DNA of 64,000 nt from Auanema rhodensis. Its lineage: Eukaryota; Nematoda; Chromadorea; Rhabditida; Rhabditidae. How positions within the stretch are numbered: position 1 is the stretch's first letter; every line of letters begins with the position of its first letter. Made by a program: the position numbers and the translations under genes. The notes under the pieces are model-generated. The model was given only the letters and a program-made list of their open reading frames with translations. It made no database searches and was not told the DNA's origin. The stretch lies in assembly GCA_964057225.1 (NCBI GenBank), contig OZ059899.1:11532001-11596000 (forward strand), read 5' to 3'. Shown here piece by piece: positions 23,224 through 35,504 of this stretch.

Positions 23224-24180
23224 ATGGGTAAAGTTAAAAAAACAGCGAAGTTTGCTACCCGTATTGCAACTGGTAAGCTGATCAAGAAAACTGATAATAG
23301 AATGTAAGCTATTTCAATGCCCCATACAGATTCATTATATAACACTTTGGTTGTGGAGTTGTGGATATGAATCCTCTTTTTAAAATTGTAAATGAATATT
23401 TTTGTAGAAAAGAGGAAAATCGAGTGGTTCGTCCAAAAAAGGAAGATGAAAATGCTGTTAAACTCATCGAAGCGTTAGTTTGATTTTGTAGTTTTTTTAT
23501 TTTCTTTCTTTTTAGTCCTAAGATCTCATCAGCTATGTTTATGAAGTTCAACACTCAACTTGGTCCTCCTTTCCATGTGTTGATAGATACCAACTTTGTA
23601 AATTTCGCTGTTAAAAACAGAATGGATGTCATGACAGGATTTATGGACTGTTTGTATGCGAAAAGTAAGTTGAAACAATTTAAAAAAAAATATGTTTGAT
23701 GTTTAGCTATTCCTTATGTTACTGATTGCGTTATGGCTGAATTAGAAAAAGCCGGAAGGAGATTCAAGATAGCTTTGAAAGTTGTTAAAGATCCCCGATT
23801 TCAACGCTTAAAGTGCGATCATAAAGGAACATATGCTGATGACTGCCTTGTACAAAGAGTTACTCAGGTAAATAGAAATCTTTATTACAGTAAATATTTA
23901 ACATAACTATTTATTACTGAACTTAATTCAAATCCTGTTCTCATAATTCATGACAAGAAAATTTTTTATATGAAATAAAAGCTAAAAATTGAATGTTTAT
24001 ATGATGAGTATCCTGGTTTTATTTGGCATTTTACAGCATAAATGTTATATTGTGGCAACGTGTGATCGAGACCTGAAAAGAAGAATTAGAAAAATTCCTG
24101 GAGTTCCAATCATGTATATAGCTGGCCACAGATTTTCGATCGAAAGAATGCCGGATGCTTTTGGGGCCCCGCAAAATTAG
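23224..24180 (+). CDS. FCF1: FCF1, 18S rRNA-processing PIN-domain protein, with one apparent frame slip
   Basis: FCF1 (UTP24) is the PIN endonuclease of the small-subunit processome that cuts pre-rRNA near the 5' end of 18S. Five exons (23224-23303, 23408-23473, 23516-23665, 23707-23867, 24037-24180) give about 197 aa matching the family throughout: [38 protein letters not shown] with the first PIN aspartate, [50 protein letters not shown] and [18 protein letters not shown]. In exon 3, the run TTTT at 23640-23643 is one base too long. Upstream reads ...MTGF and downstream MDCLYAK is one frame off, and a stop follows if uncorrected. Both sides align perfectly to the family, so I favour an assembly indel over a dead gene. 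Confidence 0.9.
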
Positions 24181-24211
24181 TAAAATTATAAATTACCAGT
24201 TTTGTTTCCTA

Positions 24212-26923
24212 TTAAGCATATAAGCCTAAGCGATATACTTTTGTTGCGAGGAATGAATGCAGAATAAACACTATAGGTTTGGCCGAAGTCATTAAGTCCA
24301 TCTCCTAGAATGTTATATTTGAAAAAATTGTTTTTATTTGTTGATGTTGTTGTTGGATAAATTTCTTGTTACTACTAAATATGAATTATATTCCGTTTGA
24401 GCTTATATACCAAAATGTTCGAGGTAAATACCCTTTATCTACTTTTTTGAAGTTTACAAATTCATGAAAACATTGATTTCATTATTTCTATAATTATATT
24501 CTTTAACTTCCAATTACTTGTTCAACGTTGAAAGTAGGCTTAATTTTCAAAGAGCTTAATCTCATCACGTTAAAACATGTTTGACAATTTTTTCTTTGGC
24601 TGTTTAGTAACAATTCTATCATAGCTTTAACTAATTAACAAAACCTTTCTCTCGTTCGATAATTTAAATAGCATTTTCAGACATGCTTGGAAACCTATTA
24701 TATATTAATATAGTCAGAATTTATGCTTCATCTGTTTTCAGTACAAAAGTACTTTCATCATCCTATCTGCAAGCTTAATTTGGAGATGTATAGCAGTATA
24801 TTAAATATAAATTAGGTATTTTTGTTATGGAATAGCATAATCACGTCAGTAATTATGAAGAATTCTATTTACGAACCTGCTCTCCCTGTGGTGGGCCAAA
24901 GTCAATCCAAAGAAAACGTCCTCCGTCATCTCCAGTTGCGCGAATTGATTCAAATGGATGTTGCCATATGACCTATAGTAAATAATAGGAAATTATTATT
25001 ATTTTATATTTGAACCTCTCCGTTGGCCCCATACATAGATATACCCATGTCAATGTTTATGACTAATTCACAATTATCACCTCTCCAAACACAGGGTGCA
25101 GATATCTGTGTTTCTACCGATGTTATATCATTAAGTATATTGTTTTCCTCACCTGTCCTGTATCTGTACACGCTTCATAACTACCTAAAACTAAGGCTCT
25201 TACCCATCGAGCCAAATCAGCATGCGTTTCTACTCTAAGGGTATGCGATCTAACACCATGCTGTGTTCCAGTTCTAATTCTCAACGAGATAGTATCTGAT
25301 AAACCTAAAAAAATTATATATTACTATTTCAATATATTGTTAGTGAACCTTTCATTATCGGTACTGATCGCGAAGTTGTTTGTACTACTCTAGTTGCAAC
25401 TAAAGGTCGACTTAATCTAGGCTCGGCCCATTCGGATTTTAGCTGAGGAACCGCATCATAAAACAAAAGTTCATTTTGTGTTAAAGTTATAAATCGGGGT
25501 TTCCAAACAGTCACGCTTTCTTCAGTTATCTGATGAATTTAAGTTTAGGTGAAATCCAATGTATTCGCTTACCTGCTCAGCTACCCACCCCATTCGACGC
25601 ACTTGCGGATGTCCACCAAGCATCAAGTTCACCTTAAGATTTGAATTGATAGCTTTTTGATAGACTTGGAAAACCAAGTATCTTAATTAAAACTTACTTG
25701 TGCTAATGCTTGAGTGAGCAGGGCATTGGTACATCCATGAACAGCTTCAAACCACGAATCTGCTTCCATAGCAGAAGAGCATCGAAAAGCTAATGAATAT
25801 CTTCCTGATGGGCTTCTCATCTAGAATGAATGCTAGTATATTTTATGTAATTCTTATATTCATTGATTTATCTCAGCTTTTGATTTATGGTTGTTTTTAT
25901 CCAAGATTTTTTGTCTTATAAACATAACATCAATTTTTAAATTATTTGGTTTATGGATGGATGAGAAATTTGAAAAGCTAAATGTAATTTTTACTTCAAA
26001 TATTCGGCTTTCAGCATCGGCATCGATACCAGCTCGGGCGACATATGCCAACTTTAGTCCAATAGTTCTTATTCTGTCTCGTACTTCGTCATCCCAATCT
26101 ATTCTTTCCACAATATTATCTCGTTTCATATGTTCATCTCGTTTGTATTGTACTAAAAAAACAATTTAATTTCCTCTTCGATTATCTTACACATTTTTCA
26201 ATTCGAACAGTATTGCTTTTCAGGCTTACCATGTAAATCTACGACTCTTCCAGCTCGTTTCAATGCTCTAACAGCATCGTCATGAGTAGCATCAACTAAA
26301 CTATCTCCGTTTACAGCTAGAATAGCATCACCCACGAATAATTCGCCTGTTTGATCAGCTGCCATACCCTTGAAGATTTTACTGAAATCATTTAAATAAC
26401 AGCACTTACGAGATAGCATGCTCTTGATTTGACACTATCGTGATTTAAACCAATGTAATGTCTTACCTGATTATTATTGGCATGTTGTTGTCACGACCTC
26501 CTTTAATACTAATGCCTAAACCATTTCCATCATACTTCACTACTCTGACTGTTCGCTTTTCTGACTCCAAATCTTGGCTGTAGTCATTATCAATTGTCTA
26601 TAAATGGCTGTGGTAACACGAAATACTTTACTATTCAGGGCTTATTATGCTATTTTCCTTATAAAATATGAATGCTAGAGAGTGGAATTGTGAATGCTTT
26701 TCTTCAATGCTTATTTAAACCCTCCCCCTCTAGGAACATTCAATAGTCCATATGGTGTAAAATATTGAACGAAATTATTTGAGATATTATTCTCGAGATA
26801 TAGAAAAGAAGAAGCAAATCTTTCTACCTGTAATGTGATTGCCGTTGGATCTAATGTTGCATGTACACGATGCCATTGTTGTAAGAGGAGTACATCAAGA
26901 AGTCCGCTGCGAATCGCTGCCAT
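24212..26923 (-). CDS. stn-1: Syntrophin (dystrophin-associated PDZ/PH adaptor)
   Basis: Syntrophins bind dystrophin/dystrobrevin and tether channels and signalling proteins at the muscle membrane. Eleven exons (26828-26923, 26467-26597, 26230-26381, 25995-26152, 25698-25820, 25573-25632, 25349-25529, 25153-25304, 25016-25105, 24877-24972, 24212-24304) join in frame to 443 aa. Order: first half of PH1 ([20 protein letters not shown]), the PDZ domain inserted in it ([40 protein letters not shown]), the second half of PH1 ([20 protein letters not shown]), PH2 ([20 protein letters not shown]) and the syntrophin-unique domain ([20 protein letters not shown]). The last exon lies beyond a 572-nt intron and is easily missed. 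It is convergent with FCF1, with only 31 bp between stops. Confidence 0.93.
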
Positions 26924-28038
26924 CTGAAGACAAGCTTTGAACTACAACGACAAAAGGCCGTTTGTCTAAGAGACTGAGTTGTGACCAACTAGCTTGTGGA
27001 TGCTTCTGGCTCTCTGCGTGTCTGTTTCGTTTTGGTCTGGCTGGCCACTCTTTGAGCCTCCAGCTCAAAAGTGTATGGGCTAGCAGTCCTCTCTATCCTC
27101 TATTTCTTTCTTCTCGGTCTTTGCTTCTCTGCTCCTAACCCAAGGCAGTTTAGCTAGTTGTGTATGTATCTTTTTTCCTCTCCTGTTCATATTTTCTCTC
27201 CCTTGTCTGTTTTTCTTTAGATCCTCTCATAGTTTAGGGTTTCTCTAAGCTCATATTGCGATGTTCGTCTTGGTCCGTTGTTTCATTCCTCTTCTACCCT
27301 TCAAATCAATGACAGCTGATTATCTTTTGTTCCTATAACATACATTAACCATATTTCCTTATGGAGGTACGTGGTGTTCTAATGTTGTTTGCTTGTTTAG
27401 CCACACTTGATCCGTCAAAATAATGTTTTTTTTTGTTATTTCTCTTTAAACGATTCTATTTAGAATTGCAAAGATTTCGTTTTTCGATTAGACTAATATG
27501 TTGACGTTTGATAATATATTACCACGTACAACAAGTCTCATTTATGAGATCCCTCAATATTTGATGTTCACAACATCATATATAATTATACTAATGTAAT
27601 CATAACTGACAAATGGGATTGTGAAGTCAGTTTAAACATTTTATTAAATATCTCATTCAGAAAACAAGCAGAATTCACTGTTTTTCCAAAAGTTAATTTT
27701 TCATCTTGTTCGGAACGATATTTTAATGAGAGTAAGATATAATATTGAGTTTGTTTTGCTAGTTATTTTTCTTTGAGATACTTTTTTGAATGTTCAAAAC
27801 TCACTGTAATTTTCTAAATTTCACACGTTTCAATAATTGTGCTGCTACTCCACTGTACAACATATCATATTCTAATCCAATCACCAACACATTAATATAC
27901 ATACAAAACTTTCTATCTCTAAAATTCTTTGGAATATTTCAGATTTTAAAGAGAAATATTCATCTCTTTTTCAGATATGTCGTTAGAAACTAAACAATAT
28001 AGATAAAGTTCTGTTATTGCATTGGACCCTGCTTCTCT
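26924..28038. other. Intergenic region upstream of syntrophin, with pyrimidine-rich promoter-like patch
   Basis: About 1.1 kb. Positions 26990-27310 are rich in C and T on the plus strand (many TCTC/TTCT groups), so purine-rich on the strand of stn-1, and probably include its 5'UTR and promoter. The rest is AT-rich. No coding signal until 28039. Confidence 0.4.
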
Positions 28039-28286
28039 ATGCTACTAGATGTGCCAGCCACCTCGTATCGATCAGCTGCCGCTCAACTCTGTTGTGTTAG
28101 TTTCGGGCATCTGAAGTAAAAGGATCACGAGTTTCTTGTCGGTTCAACCTTGTACATAGCTTTTCCATGAAGATGTCTCGATTGAAAGCGAAACTAATCA
28201 GAGAAAGTGTAAACAAACGTTATGGCAACTCCAATGTCATGGCCCAATTACACCTGAAGCTTGAGTCGGCACAAAAGGCTGCATAA
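28039..28286 (+). CDS. Putative two-exon small protein (67 aa), no family recognised
   Basis: A patch of clearly higher GC in AT-rich surroundings encodes two exons (28039-28115 and 28160-28286) separated by a 44-nt intron with GT-AG ends, the typical intron size here. They join in frame to 67 aa: MLLDVPATSYRSAAAQLCCV, then SFGHLN, then MSRLKAKLIRESVNKRYGNS and NVMAQLHLKLESAQKAA. The second half is basic and predicted helical. An ATG-first reading of exon 2 alone (MKMSRLKAK...) is also possible. I know no homologue. It lies about 360 nt upstream of IP6K on the same strand, so it could be an independent small gene or an upstream ORF/exon of IP6K. Confidence 0.4.
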
Positions 28287-28643
28287 GGGGCTTCGGGTTG
28301 AAAATGTTCTTAAAACCTTGCTATAATCAAATTTTCCTTTAATTTATTCAGAATGTAATTTATTCTGTAAATTATTTTTATCACGATATGAACAAATTGC
28401 TCTTTGTTTTTTTCATATTATTATCGTTTCTTATCATATTATAATTTTATCTAATAATTTTTCTCATTTCATAAACAATGCCTTATATCATTCACGTTTC
28501 TCATTAATGATCTTATTTCTTGATTGTAATTTTAAAGGCATTTATTCTTCAATTTCAAGGCTTAGTTCGATCATTCGTTTTAAAAATTGATTATTTCCAA
28601 CAAATTTGTTGTTTTTACAGTTCTAGTCGGAATACGGGTGTTC

Positions 28644-30106
28644 ATGGAGCTCACTGGTTTTCGCCATCAGGTACTTGATTCATTTATACTAATATGTAAT
28701 CAGCGAGTTAAAGGTTGGGGGCCACTTTGGGCTTTTGCAGTGTGCTGGGCACGTCGCAAAACCAATCAACAGGCGAGAAATGGAGTTTTATGAGCTCATG
28801 GGAGACAATATTCGACAGTTTGCTCCTGAGTATTGTGGTTAGTATTTTCAAAACAATATACACTTCTTAATTATATGATTCAGGCCAAGTCCGTGTGTGT
28901 GCTACAGTTGATGAAGATGGCGATTTACATCTTGTAACTGATTCACCATTGATTTGTCACCCCGAGCCGTCCACTGTAAGTTGCAAAGTTTTTTCTAAAT
29001 GTTTTTCACTATGCATTTTGGAACTATTATGTTAGTCCTGAATGAATTGCTTTCAGTTTCGAAAAGAAACCATGGCTATGTCATTTCGCGTTGGGAAAGG
29101 GGGTAGAGTGGAAGTAGATTTAGACAAACCAAGCAACCATTGGGCAGCTACGTGTCAGAGTAAAGTATGTCTACTTATATTTTATTTAGCAATATAAACA
29201 CTTTAGGTTGTACAAAAACTGTTAGAAGGTTCATGTTCGCGTTTTATACTTTTAGAGAATGTAGTAGCATCATATTCGAGACCTTGCATTTTAGATTTGA
29301 AAATAGGAACTAGGTTTGTCAACAACATCTTAAAGAAAATTCAGGCATGCTTTTAGGCAGCATGGTGATGATGCCTCTGAGTCGAAGCGGCATCGGCAGC
29401 TTCGCAAATGTCGGGAATCAACTAGTGCTTCTCTTGGAGTTCGAATAGTTGGCATGCAATTATATGAACCAAAAACTAAAGTAATACTCTTTGCAATATT
29501 TATTTCATCTTATTTTTTTTCTTTTAGTCATATTCTTTTGTCGATAAACAGGAAGGACGACGAATAGATCAAACTCAATTTAGAATGTACATGCAAAAGT
29601 TTGTGAGATATTGCGGAAATTCTCGAGCTGCTAAATTACGCCAAAGGTATCCTGAGTTGCTATCCTACTTCAGCAAAACATTATCTTTTTCAGATTACGA
29701 GCCCTTCGTGAAGTTCTTTTGGATGCTCCTGGTTATCGATTTTTCTCTTCCTCAATTCTTGTAGCGTTTGACGCTGATGCTCAGGTTAGAGTAAGACAAA
29801 GCTGTTTTATACTTTTTATTCAATTATATTAGGACAGTAGTTTTGAGGATGCTATTCGGGTGATAATGATAGATTTTGCACATTCAACTTTTACTGGATT
29901 TTTCAACGTAATCCCCAGATTTTTAAAAAATCAAGCTCTAATATCAATTTCAGGATTCGGTTTATGATGGCCCTGACGATGGTTGTCTGCTTGGCATTGA
30001 CAGTATTTTAGCGGCTATTGATATAGCTCCAGCATCACTGTCCGTGCCGACTGTTCAATCAGTTGCAGCTGTTGCATTAACTGATTCAACGTTTCCGGAT
30101 GTTTAA
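28644..30106 (+). CDS. Inositol hexakisphosphate kinase (IP6K)
   Basis: IP6K phosphorylates InsP6 to the pyrophosphate 5-InsP7. Exon 1 (28644-28670) gives MELTGFRHQ, joined to [20 protein letters not shown], the usual IP6K N-terminal glycine loop. Later exons give [20 protein letters not shown], the catalytic PxxxDxKxG motif in [34 protein letters not shown], the SSSIL segment, and MIDFAHSTF with the metal-binding Asp. The protein ends ...LTDSTFPDV at the TAA (30104-30106). The acceptor of exon 2 (GTTAAAG) is weak. It is convergent with SLC35C2. IP6K makes the ligand sensed by SPX domains such as that of the XPR1 gene at 7.3-9.4 kb. Confidence 0.93.
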
Positions 30107-30757
30107 GAACTTTTAATAATATTAAACTATGAGCTTTACTGGAAAACATATTTTCCGAGCTTGTGCTGTTATTTGTAAATATGGTCTTTCAGCTGCCTAA
30201 TATAGATTTCCTACTTATATGCTTGAATCTCTTTAATTTTCAAATACTAAAAAGGCCCTTCTTCGTGATCACTTCATATTGCCTTGTCTCTGCTCATAGA
30301 GATCGTACTGACACATATCATATGTATATTCACATAGTTTTTACTAGAAGTTTTCTCTAGATAATATAGTGCGTGTATTGAAATCAACTCATATCCAATC
30401 ATGTTTTTCTTCCTGTCGACTTCTTGCATTACTCAAGATTATGTTCACCCCCCGCCCTTTCACGTGACTTTGAAATAGTATCTTACACGTTCTCTAGGAT
30501 TTACTCGTAAAGTCTTTATTTTAAAAAAATCCTGTAAAATAAAAATATATACATTTATTATTACTATCTGATTATAACCCAAACAATTTCAAAAGAATAT
30601 GTTATTAAGATACCCGGTTATCTAAAGATAACAATATGATGCCAACATCGGAAATCAATATGAAATGTAATAGAGGCCCTTAGGCTAATTAGACCGCTTA
30701 TCCGCTCAAAACAGTATAAGAAGTAGAAATGGTCGTTTTTCATATAAAACAGAATAT
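30107..30757. other. Convergent 3' spacer between IP6K and SLC35C2
   Basis: AT-rich 3'UTR sequence of both genes. One C-rich patch with a CACGTG core lies at about 30447-30470. No coding signal. Confidence 0.4.
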
Positions 30758-32194
30758 TCACGCTTCAGTATCTTCGGTATCTAGTAGCTTGTGGGTTGAG
30801 TCGTCATTTATTTTTGATAGGTGTGATCTATAATAATGATTTAAAATAAAAGTATCAGAAAAAGACATAGGAATAAAGAATTGCTTAACATCATTAACAA
30901 AAATCTCAAAAAAATAATGGGAACCGAACAAAAATGAAACGAAAAACAAATCAAACCTTTGTCTTCTGCGAGTAAAAGCGTGCAATAACATTCCAGTGAA
31001 ACAAAGAATTAATCCTACACTGTTCATATAACTCAATTTATCATTATTTATAAGATGAGCTAATAATAAAGTTGTAATTTCCTGAAATATTGAAATTATT
31101 TAAAAATAACTGTATGTAACAAAAACCTTAACAATCCCAAAAATATTCAGAGTAATTCCTGAAGTATTAACAAGAAGAAGATATTCTAAAACCGAAATAT
31201 GGAATTTTTAACTTGAAATGAAAAACTCAAACCTGAAAGTTCCATGCAAAATGCTAACAAGCCTCCAATTGCAATTAATAATAAAATTTTGTATGGCGCT
31301 TCTACCCCATTATAGAAAAATACAGTTTCGTATGATAAACTAGGGCCTTAAAAATAATAAGTAATATAATCTGAGAATATTCATTTAAACCTTCAAAAAC
31401 TAAAACTAGTGGTATAATAGGAATAAACATCCATGGCTGAACATGGGCTACCATATCCAATGGGTTTCTCACAGCATGCTCGTCTCTTTGCATGACAAGC
31501 TGGGAAACAGTCCATCTATATATATTTAATCGTTTAAACAAGTGCGTGATAATCAAAACATACCTAATACCGGTACATGAAGCAGCCAATTCCACAAGAA
31601 GTAATCCTGTGAAATCAAGTTGAGCACTTTGCCAAGTGAAAAGAAATAAACCCATGGCTATGAAGCCAGCTTCTACTCCCAAAGATGTTCGCCATCTAGA
31701 TTTCATAATTGATTTTTAAAAAAATTCAAGATTCAACCTTTCTAATCTTAAAAGAAGAGAAAAGGCGACGATGAACAGAATTGAACTGGATTTCGCCATA
31801 GTATACAAGCTTACTGTAACATATTCAAGGGCCCAATTGGATAAGCCAATATCCAAGGAGGCGCAAATTCCAATAGGTGCAAGCCATCTAACATATGAGA
31901 AAAATAATAATTGCTAAACACAAAACAACAAACATACCGTACTTGTTCACGAATAGATAACCTGAGTCGCCGTGGATTACAACATTCGTATATTGATCGC
32001 ACACCAAGGGCAGACAACCATTTCAAAAGATAATGTCCACTTACTACAAGGAGTGGTAACTTGTAATTCTGAACAATTAAATAAATATATTGCAGTACTG
32101 GTTAACAGACTTTGATGAACCATTTCTGATAAAATGTCAATCCAATTGACAATGTGTAGTATAATAAAACTATTGCTAAAACTTTCCAAACCAT
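30758..32194 (-). CDS. SLC35C2: SLC35C2-type nucleotide-sugar transporter-like protein
   Basis: SLC35C2 is a Golgi/ER-Golgi multi-pass protein of the triose-phosphate/nucleotide-sugar transporter superfamily, linked in vertebrates to GDP-fucose and Notch fucosylation. Translating the minus strand gives MVWKVLAIVLLYYTLSIGLT, FYQKWFIKNYKLPLLVVSGH, DIGLSNWALEYVTVSLYTMA, KSSSILFIVAFSLLLRLERW, GIRWTVSQLVMQRDEHAVRN and PLDMVAHVQPWMFIPIIPLV. All match the SLC35C2 pattern (ITFYNKW, LDVGLSNWSF, GGIRWT, NPIDTMFHLQP). Several short exons run to a final one with YMNSVGLILCFTGMLLHAFT and a TGA at 30758-30760. I did not check every junction near the 3' end. Confidence 0.87.
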
Positions 32195-32871
32195 CTTTGA
32201 ATATTTACAGTACGGTATAAGTTAAAATCTCAGACCACAAAAATTGACATCTGAAAAGCAACAGCTTTGGTAATCAAATGTAAAAAAGTCAAAAAATCAA
32301 TCATTCAAGATTTGTTGGTTTTATTTAATTGGAAACAAATGACACGAAAGTGGAACGACAAGAACAGTTCTTTATAATGATGTAGAAATAGATAGCTGAA
32401 TATAACCTAATTCGAATGAAGTTGAAATTTTAAATTTTTTTCACAAACTTTGATTAAATTGCAAGATTTCTCAATAAAAATGAGCTATGCATATATTGTT
32501 ATGTTTTTTAATAACAACTAGCACCATCAATTAAAAAAAAACAGCGGGAGGAGTGTTTAATATTATTGTTGATCAGAGTATATTATACAAATGTTCATAT
32601 ATATTTATATAGATTTAAGAATTTAAAAGTAAATATCTTTATATTTATGAATTATACGCTTTAGGGGTCCACGTGAGGTGTTAAGAAAACAACGTATTAG
32701 TTGTTGTCCTACATTTTGCGTACTATTTTTTGATGCATTTTCAGTTACACGCTTGCTGCTTTTCAAAACTTATAATGCATAAAACGCTTTTGGTGGAAAA
32801 TTAAAACAACTTTTATATTTTACAGACATTTTTGAAGTCCTTAGGGACTTAATGCCTAGAAGAATAGACAA
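32195..32871. promoter_or_regulatory. Divergent promoter, SLC35C2 (-) and RFWD3 (+)
   Basis: 0.68 kb of AT-rich DNA between two opposite start codons, with a CACGTG E-box near 32669. Nothing else recognisable. Confidence 0.4.
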
Positions 32872-35504
32872 TAGGTGAAGGACTTCCTTCTAACTCATTC
32901 TTATTCATGTTACTTTTAGCATAGATGATTTTATTGTAAACGATGATGAAGAGACGGTAGCATCTGATAACAGCTCAGGTGCTTTCTTATCAAATATTTA
33001 AAATATTGAAGTATATCTTTAGATATTTTGTCCTTGGACGATTTTGATTTTTCTTATACACCTTCTGGTTTGGAATCTCATACTCAAGCCAGTACTGCTT
33101 CATATCACTCCCCAGTACACAATATAGGTGTTGAAATATAAATATCGTATTTGAAATCAATAATTGATAGATGATGATCTGGACGATAATGTGATTACAC
33201 AGACACCACAGGACAGTAGAAGATCATCCCTGGTTCGTACTCGAAATACTACTCCACCTGCTTTACCTCAATCGGGAAATAATTCTTCTGATCAGCCTGA
33301 AGTATTGCATGTTTCTCCACCTCCCATCCCCGATCCAGTTCCGGCTCCCATGGAAATCCCCCAAAATAATAATCATGAAGAATCTTCACCACCCAATCCA
33401 ACAGTGATCACATTGGATGATGTTGTTTTCAGAATTTTTTTAAAAACTTTTATCAGCTATTGCTCAGGACCCTAGCGGTAGTCCAGTTCGTAAACGAAGG
33501 CGCGTGATCATAGATGATGACGATGAAGCTGGGTTTGTGATTTATCCCACGTTTTTCGTGATTTTTCATATTTCCTTTAAAGACCTAGCACAGCGCCTGA
33601 GAAGCCTGCTCCTGTTGTCGAAGAAGAAGAAGATGATGGCTGCACCATTTGTTATGAAGTAGAAGAATATTTGTTGCTTGTATTAACATTTCCTTAAATA
33701 GGATTTTTCCAACTGTGGTGACCATCGTTTAGTATCACTAAAATGTGGTCATTTTTTTGGGAATTCGTGTATATCTCGATGGATTCGCGGAGAGGGGAGA
33801 TCTGCTACATGCCCTTCTTGTAAAGCGAAGGCAACTGTAAAAGACATTCGAGTCCATTATTGTAAAGCTTTTAAGGTTCCATCTTACTTCATGCTTTTCT
33901 TTTTATTGGATTTGTTTCAGATTACAGACACTACAGAGCTAGAAGAATTAAAACAAACAAAAGTTTTACAAGAAAGAAGAATAGCAGAGCTTGAGCTTGA
34001 AGTAGCTAAACAACAAAGAATAGTTTCTGAGCTACAAAATAAAATGAAACAGAAGTAAGCATTGTGGATATATTGCGAAACAGTTGTATTTCAGTGTCCC
34101 ATCTTCTTTATCGGTTACAAGAAGAGCTGGAAAGATAGTGTTAACGGCATTAACAAAAATTTTACTAACTAAAGAATCTTCAGGATGTGGGTTCTACATA
34201 GATAATTCTTATAATCCCTTCCGTTTAGATGCTAGAGCTTTCGATTTTGACGGGTCAAATTTAGTTGTTGGTGTTAAAAATGCTGGGAATTTATTTTCAC
34301 CGTTCGCTTTACGGACTATTGGATGGGTATTACATATTCAATGTATCTAATTTTAAAAATATGTTTAGAATAATAATTCTTTCCAAGCAAGAGATGCTAG
34401 ACCATGTCATTCTAGTCGTACACGTGTAGTATGTTTTTCACCATTCCAACCCAATTTACTTCTTACAGGTTATTTATTAACGTTATTAACTTTAATATTT
34501 CTTCATAATAATTGTTTTTATCTTGGGAGATTATTATAGGTGGCGAAGATAAATGCGCAATTATACATTATTTCGCAGAAAAACGCGAAAAAAAGAAATA
34601 TAAAATGCCTTATGACAAGCAAGTTTGGTCTGGATGTTGGGTTTCTGATGATAAGGTAAGTACGAATTTGGATATCAAATAACATATATATTCAGATAGC
34701 TGTAGGCTGTAATGATGGACGTGTATGGGAATATGATCTCCGTTCCGATTCTACAGAACCAACGAGAGATATGACTCAAGGTGTTGGACTAATGCCCATA
34801 ATATTCGTATCGTATGATATATGTTGATGAACGATTTTCTATTATACTATTCTTTTAGGTCAGATCCTCGACTCGGTGTTCTACTAGTAGCATCTTTTAA
34901 AACATTTGTTGCCTTTCGAAATGATAGAGCATTCCCTCTTGTAACTTGCGCAAGTATGCGATTTAAAGAAGTTATTTCATTAAAAATTGCATTCAGATGG
35001 TGAAACCATACGTAGTGTATCATGGGATGAGAGTTCTTTGTATTTTATGCTTTCGTTTAAAGCTCCTTCCGGTTTCATCCATCGGTTATATAAATTAGAT
35101 GTGGAGGAGAACGGAGAAATGGTTAATATAAATAGTTGAATTACTTCTTAATTTGGCCATTGTTCAGATAACTTGTGTCGAAAAAGATGTTTGGGATAAC
35201 ACAAAAGCATTCAAATGCTCAACTTTTTGGTATAACTGTCTGTTTTCTACTGAAAGTGGACTTTTTGCTGTTATATTTAATGAAGACGAACAGCGTTTAG
35301 AATGTTTTGACTGGTCCAGAAAACGAACTACTGTAAGCATATTCCTACAGCTTTTGAACATTTTTTTTATAGGTAATGATATCTTTCACCATGGGTAATC
35401 CTTCGATGATGCAGGCTGTTCCTGGCCCTGATTCTAGAGGAAAAGTCATTTTCATACTCACCGAACGCTCAATGTTTGCTTTAGACTTTAAACTTTCAGA
35501 TTGA
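32872..35504 (+). CDS. RFWD3: RFWD3-type E3 ubiquitin ligase (RING, coiled coil, WD repeats)
   Basis: RFWD3 ubiquitinates RPA and RAD51 at stalled forks and crosslinks (Fanconi pathway, FANCW). The N-terminal third is acidic and disordered (MPRRIDNSIDDFIVNDDEET; PSGSPVRKRRRVIIDDDDEA, with a basic NLS-like cluster). The RING-HC domain is DDGCTICYEDFSNCGDHRLV, SLKCGHFFGNSCISRWIRGE, TCPSCKAKA. A coiled coil follows (LEELKQTKVLQERRIAELEL), then WD-like repeats (FDGSNLVVGVKNAG; FSPFQPNLLLTGGEDKCAII; DKIAVGCNDGRVWEYDLRSD; SVSWDESSLYF), ending LTERSMFALDFKLSD. I checked phase through the acidic exons; the exon after TLDD starts at the acceptor TGCTCAG. Confidence 0.92.

Noticed and set aside
28130-28160. 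GGTTCAA-like sequence as a tRNA B box
   Set aside because: No A box at proper distance and no cloverleaf; it lies in the 44-nt intron of the small ORF.
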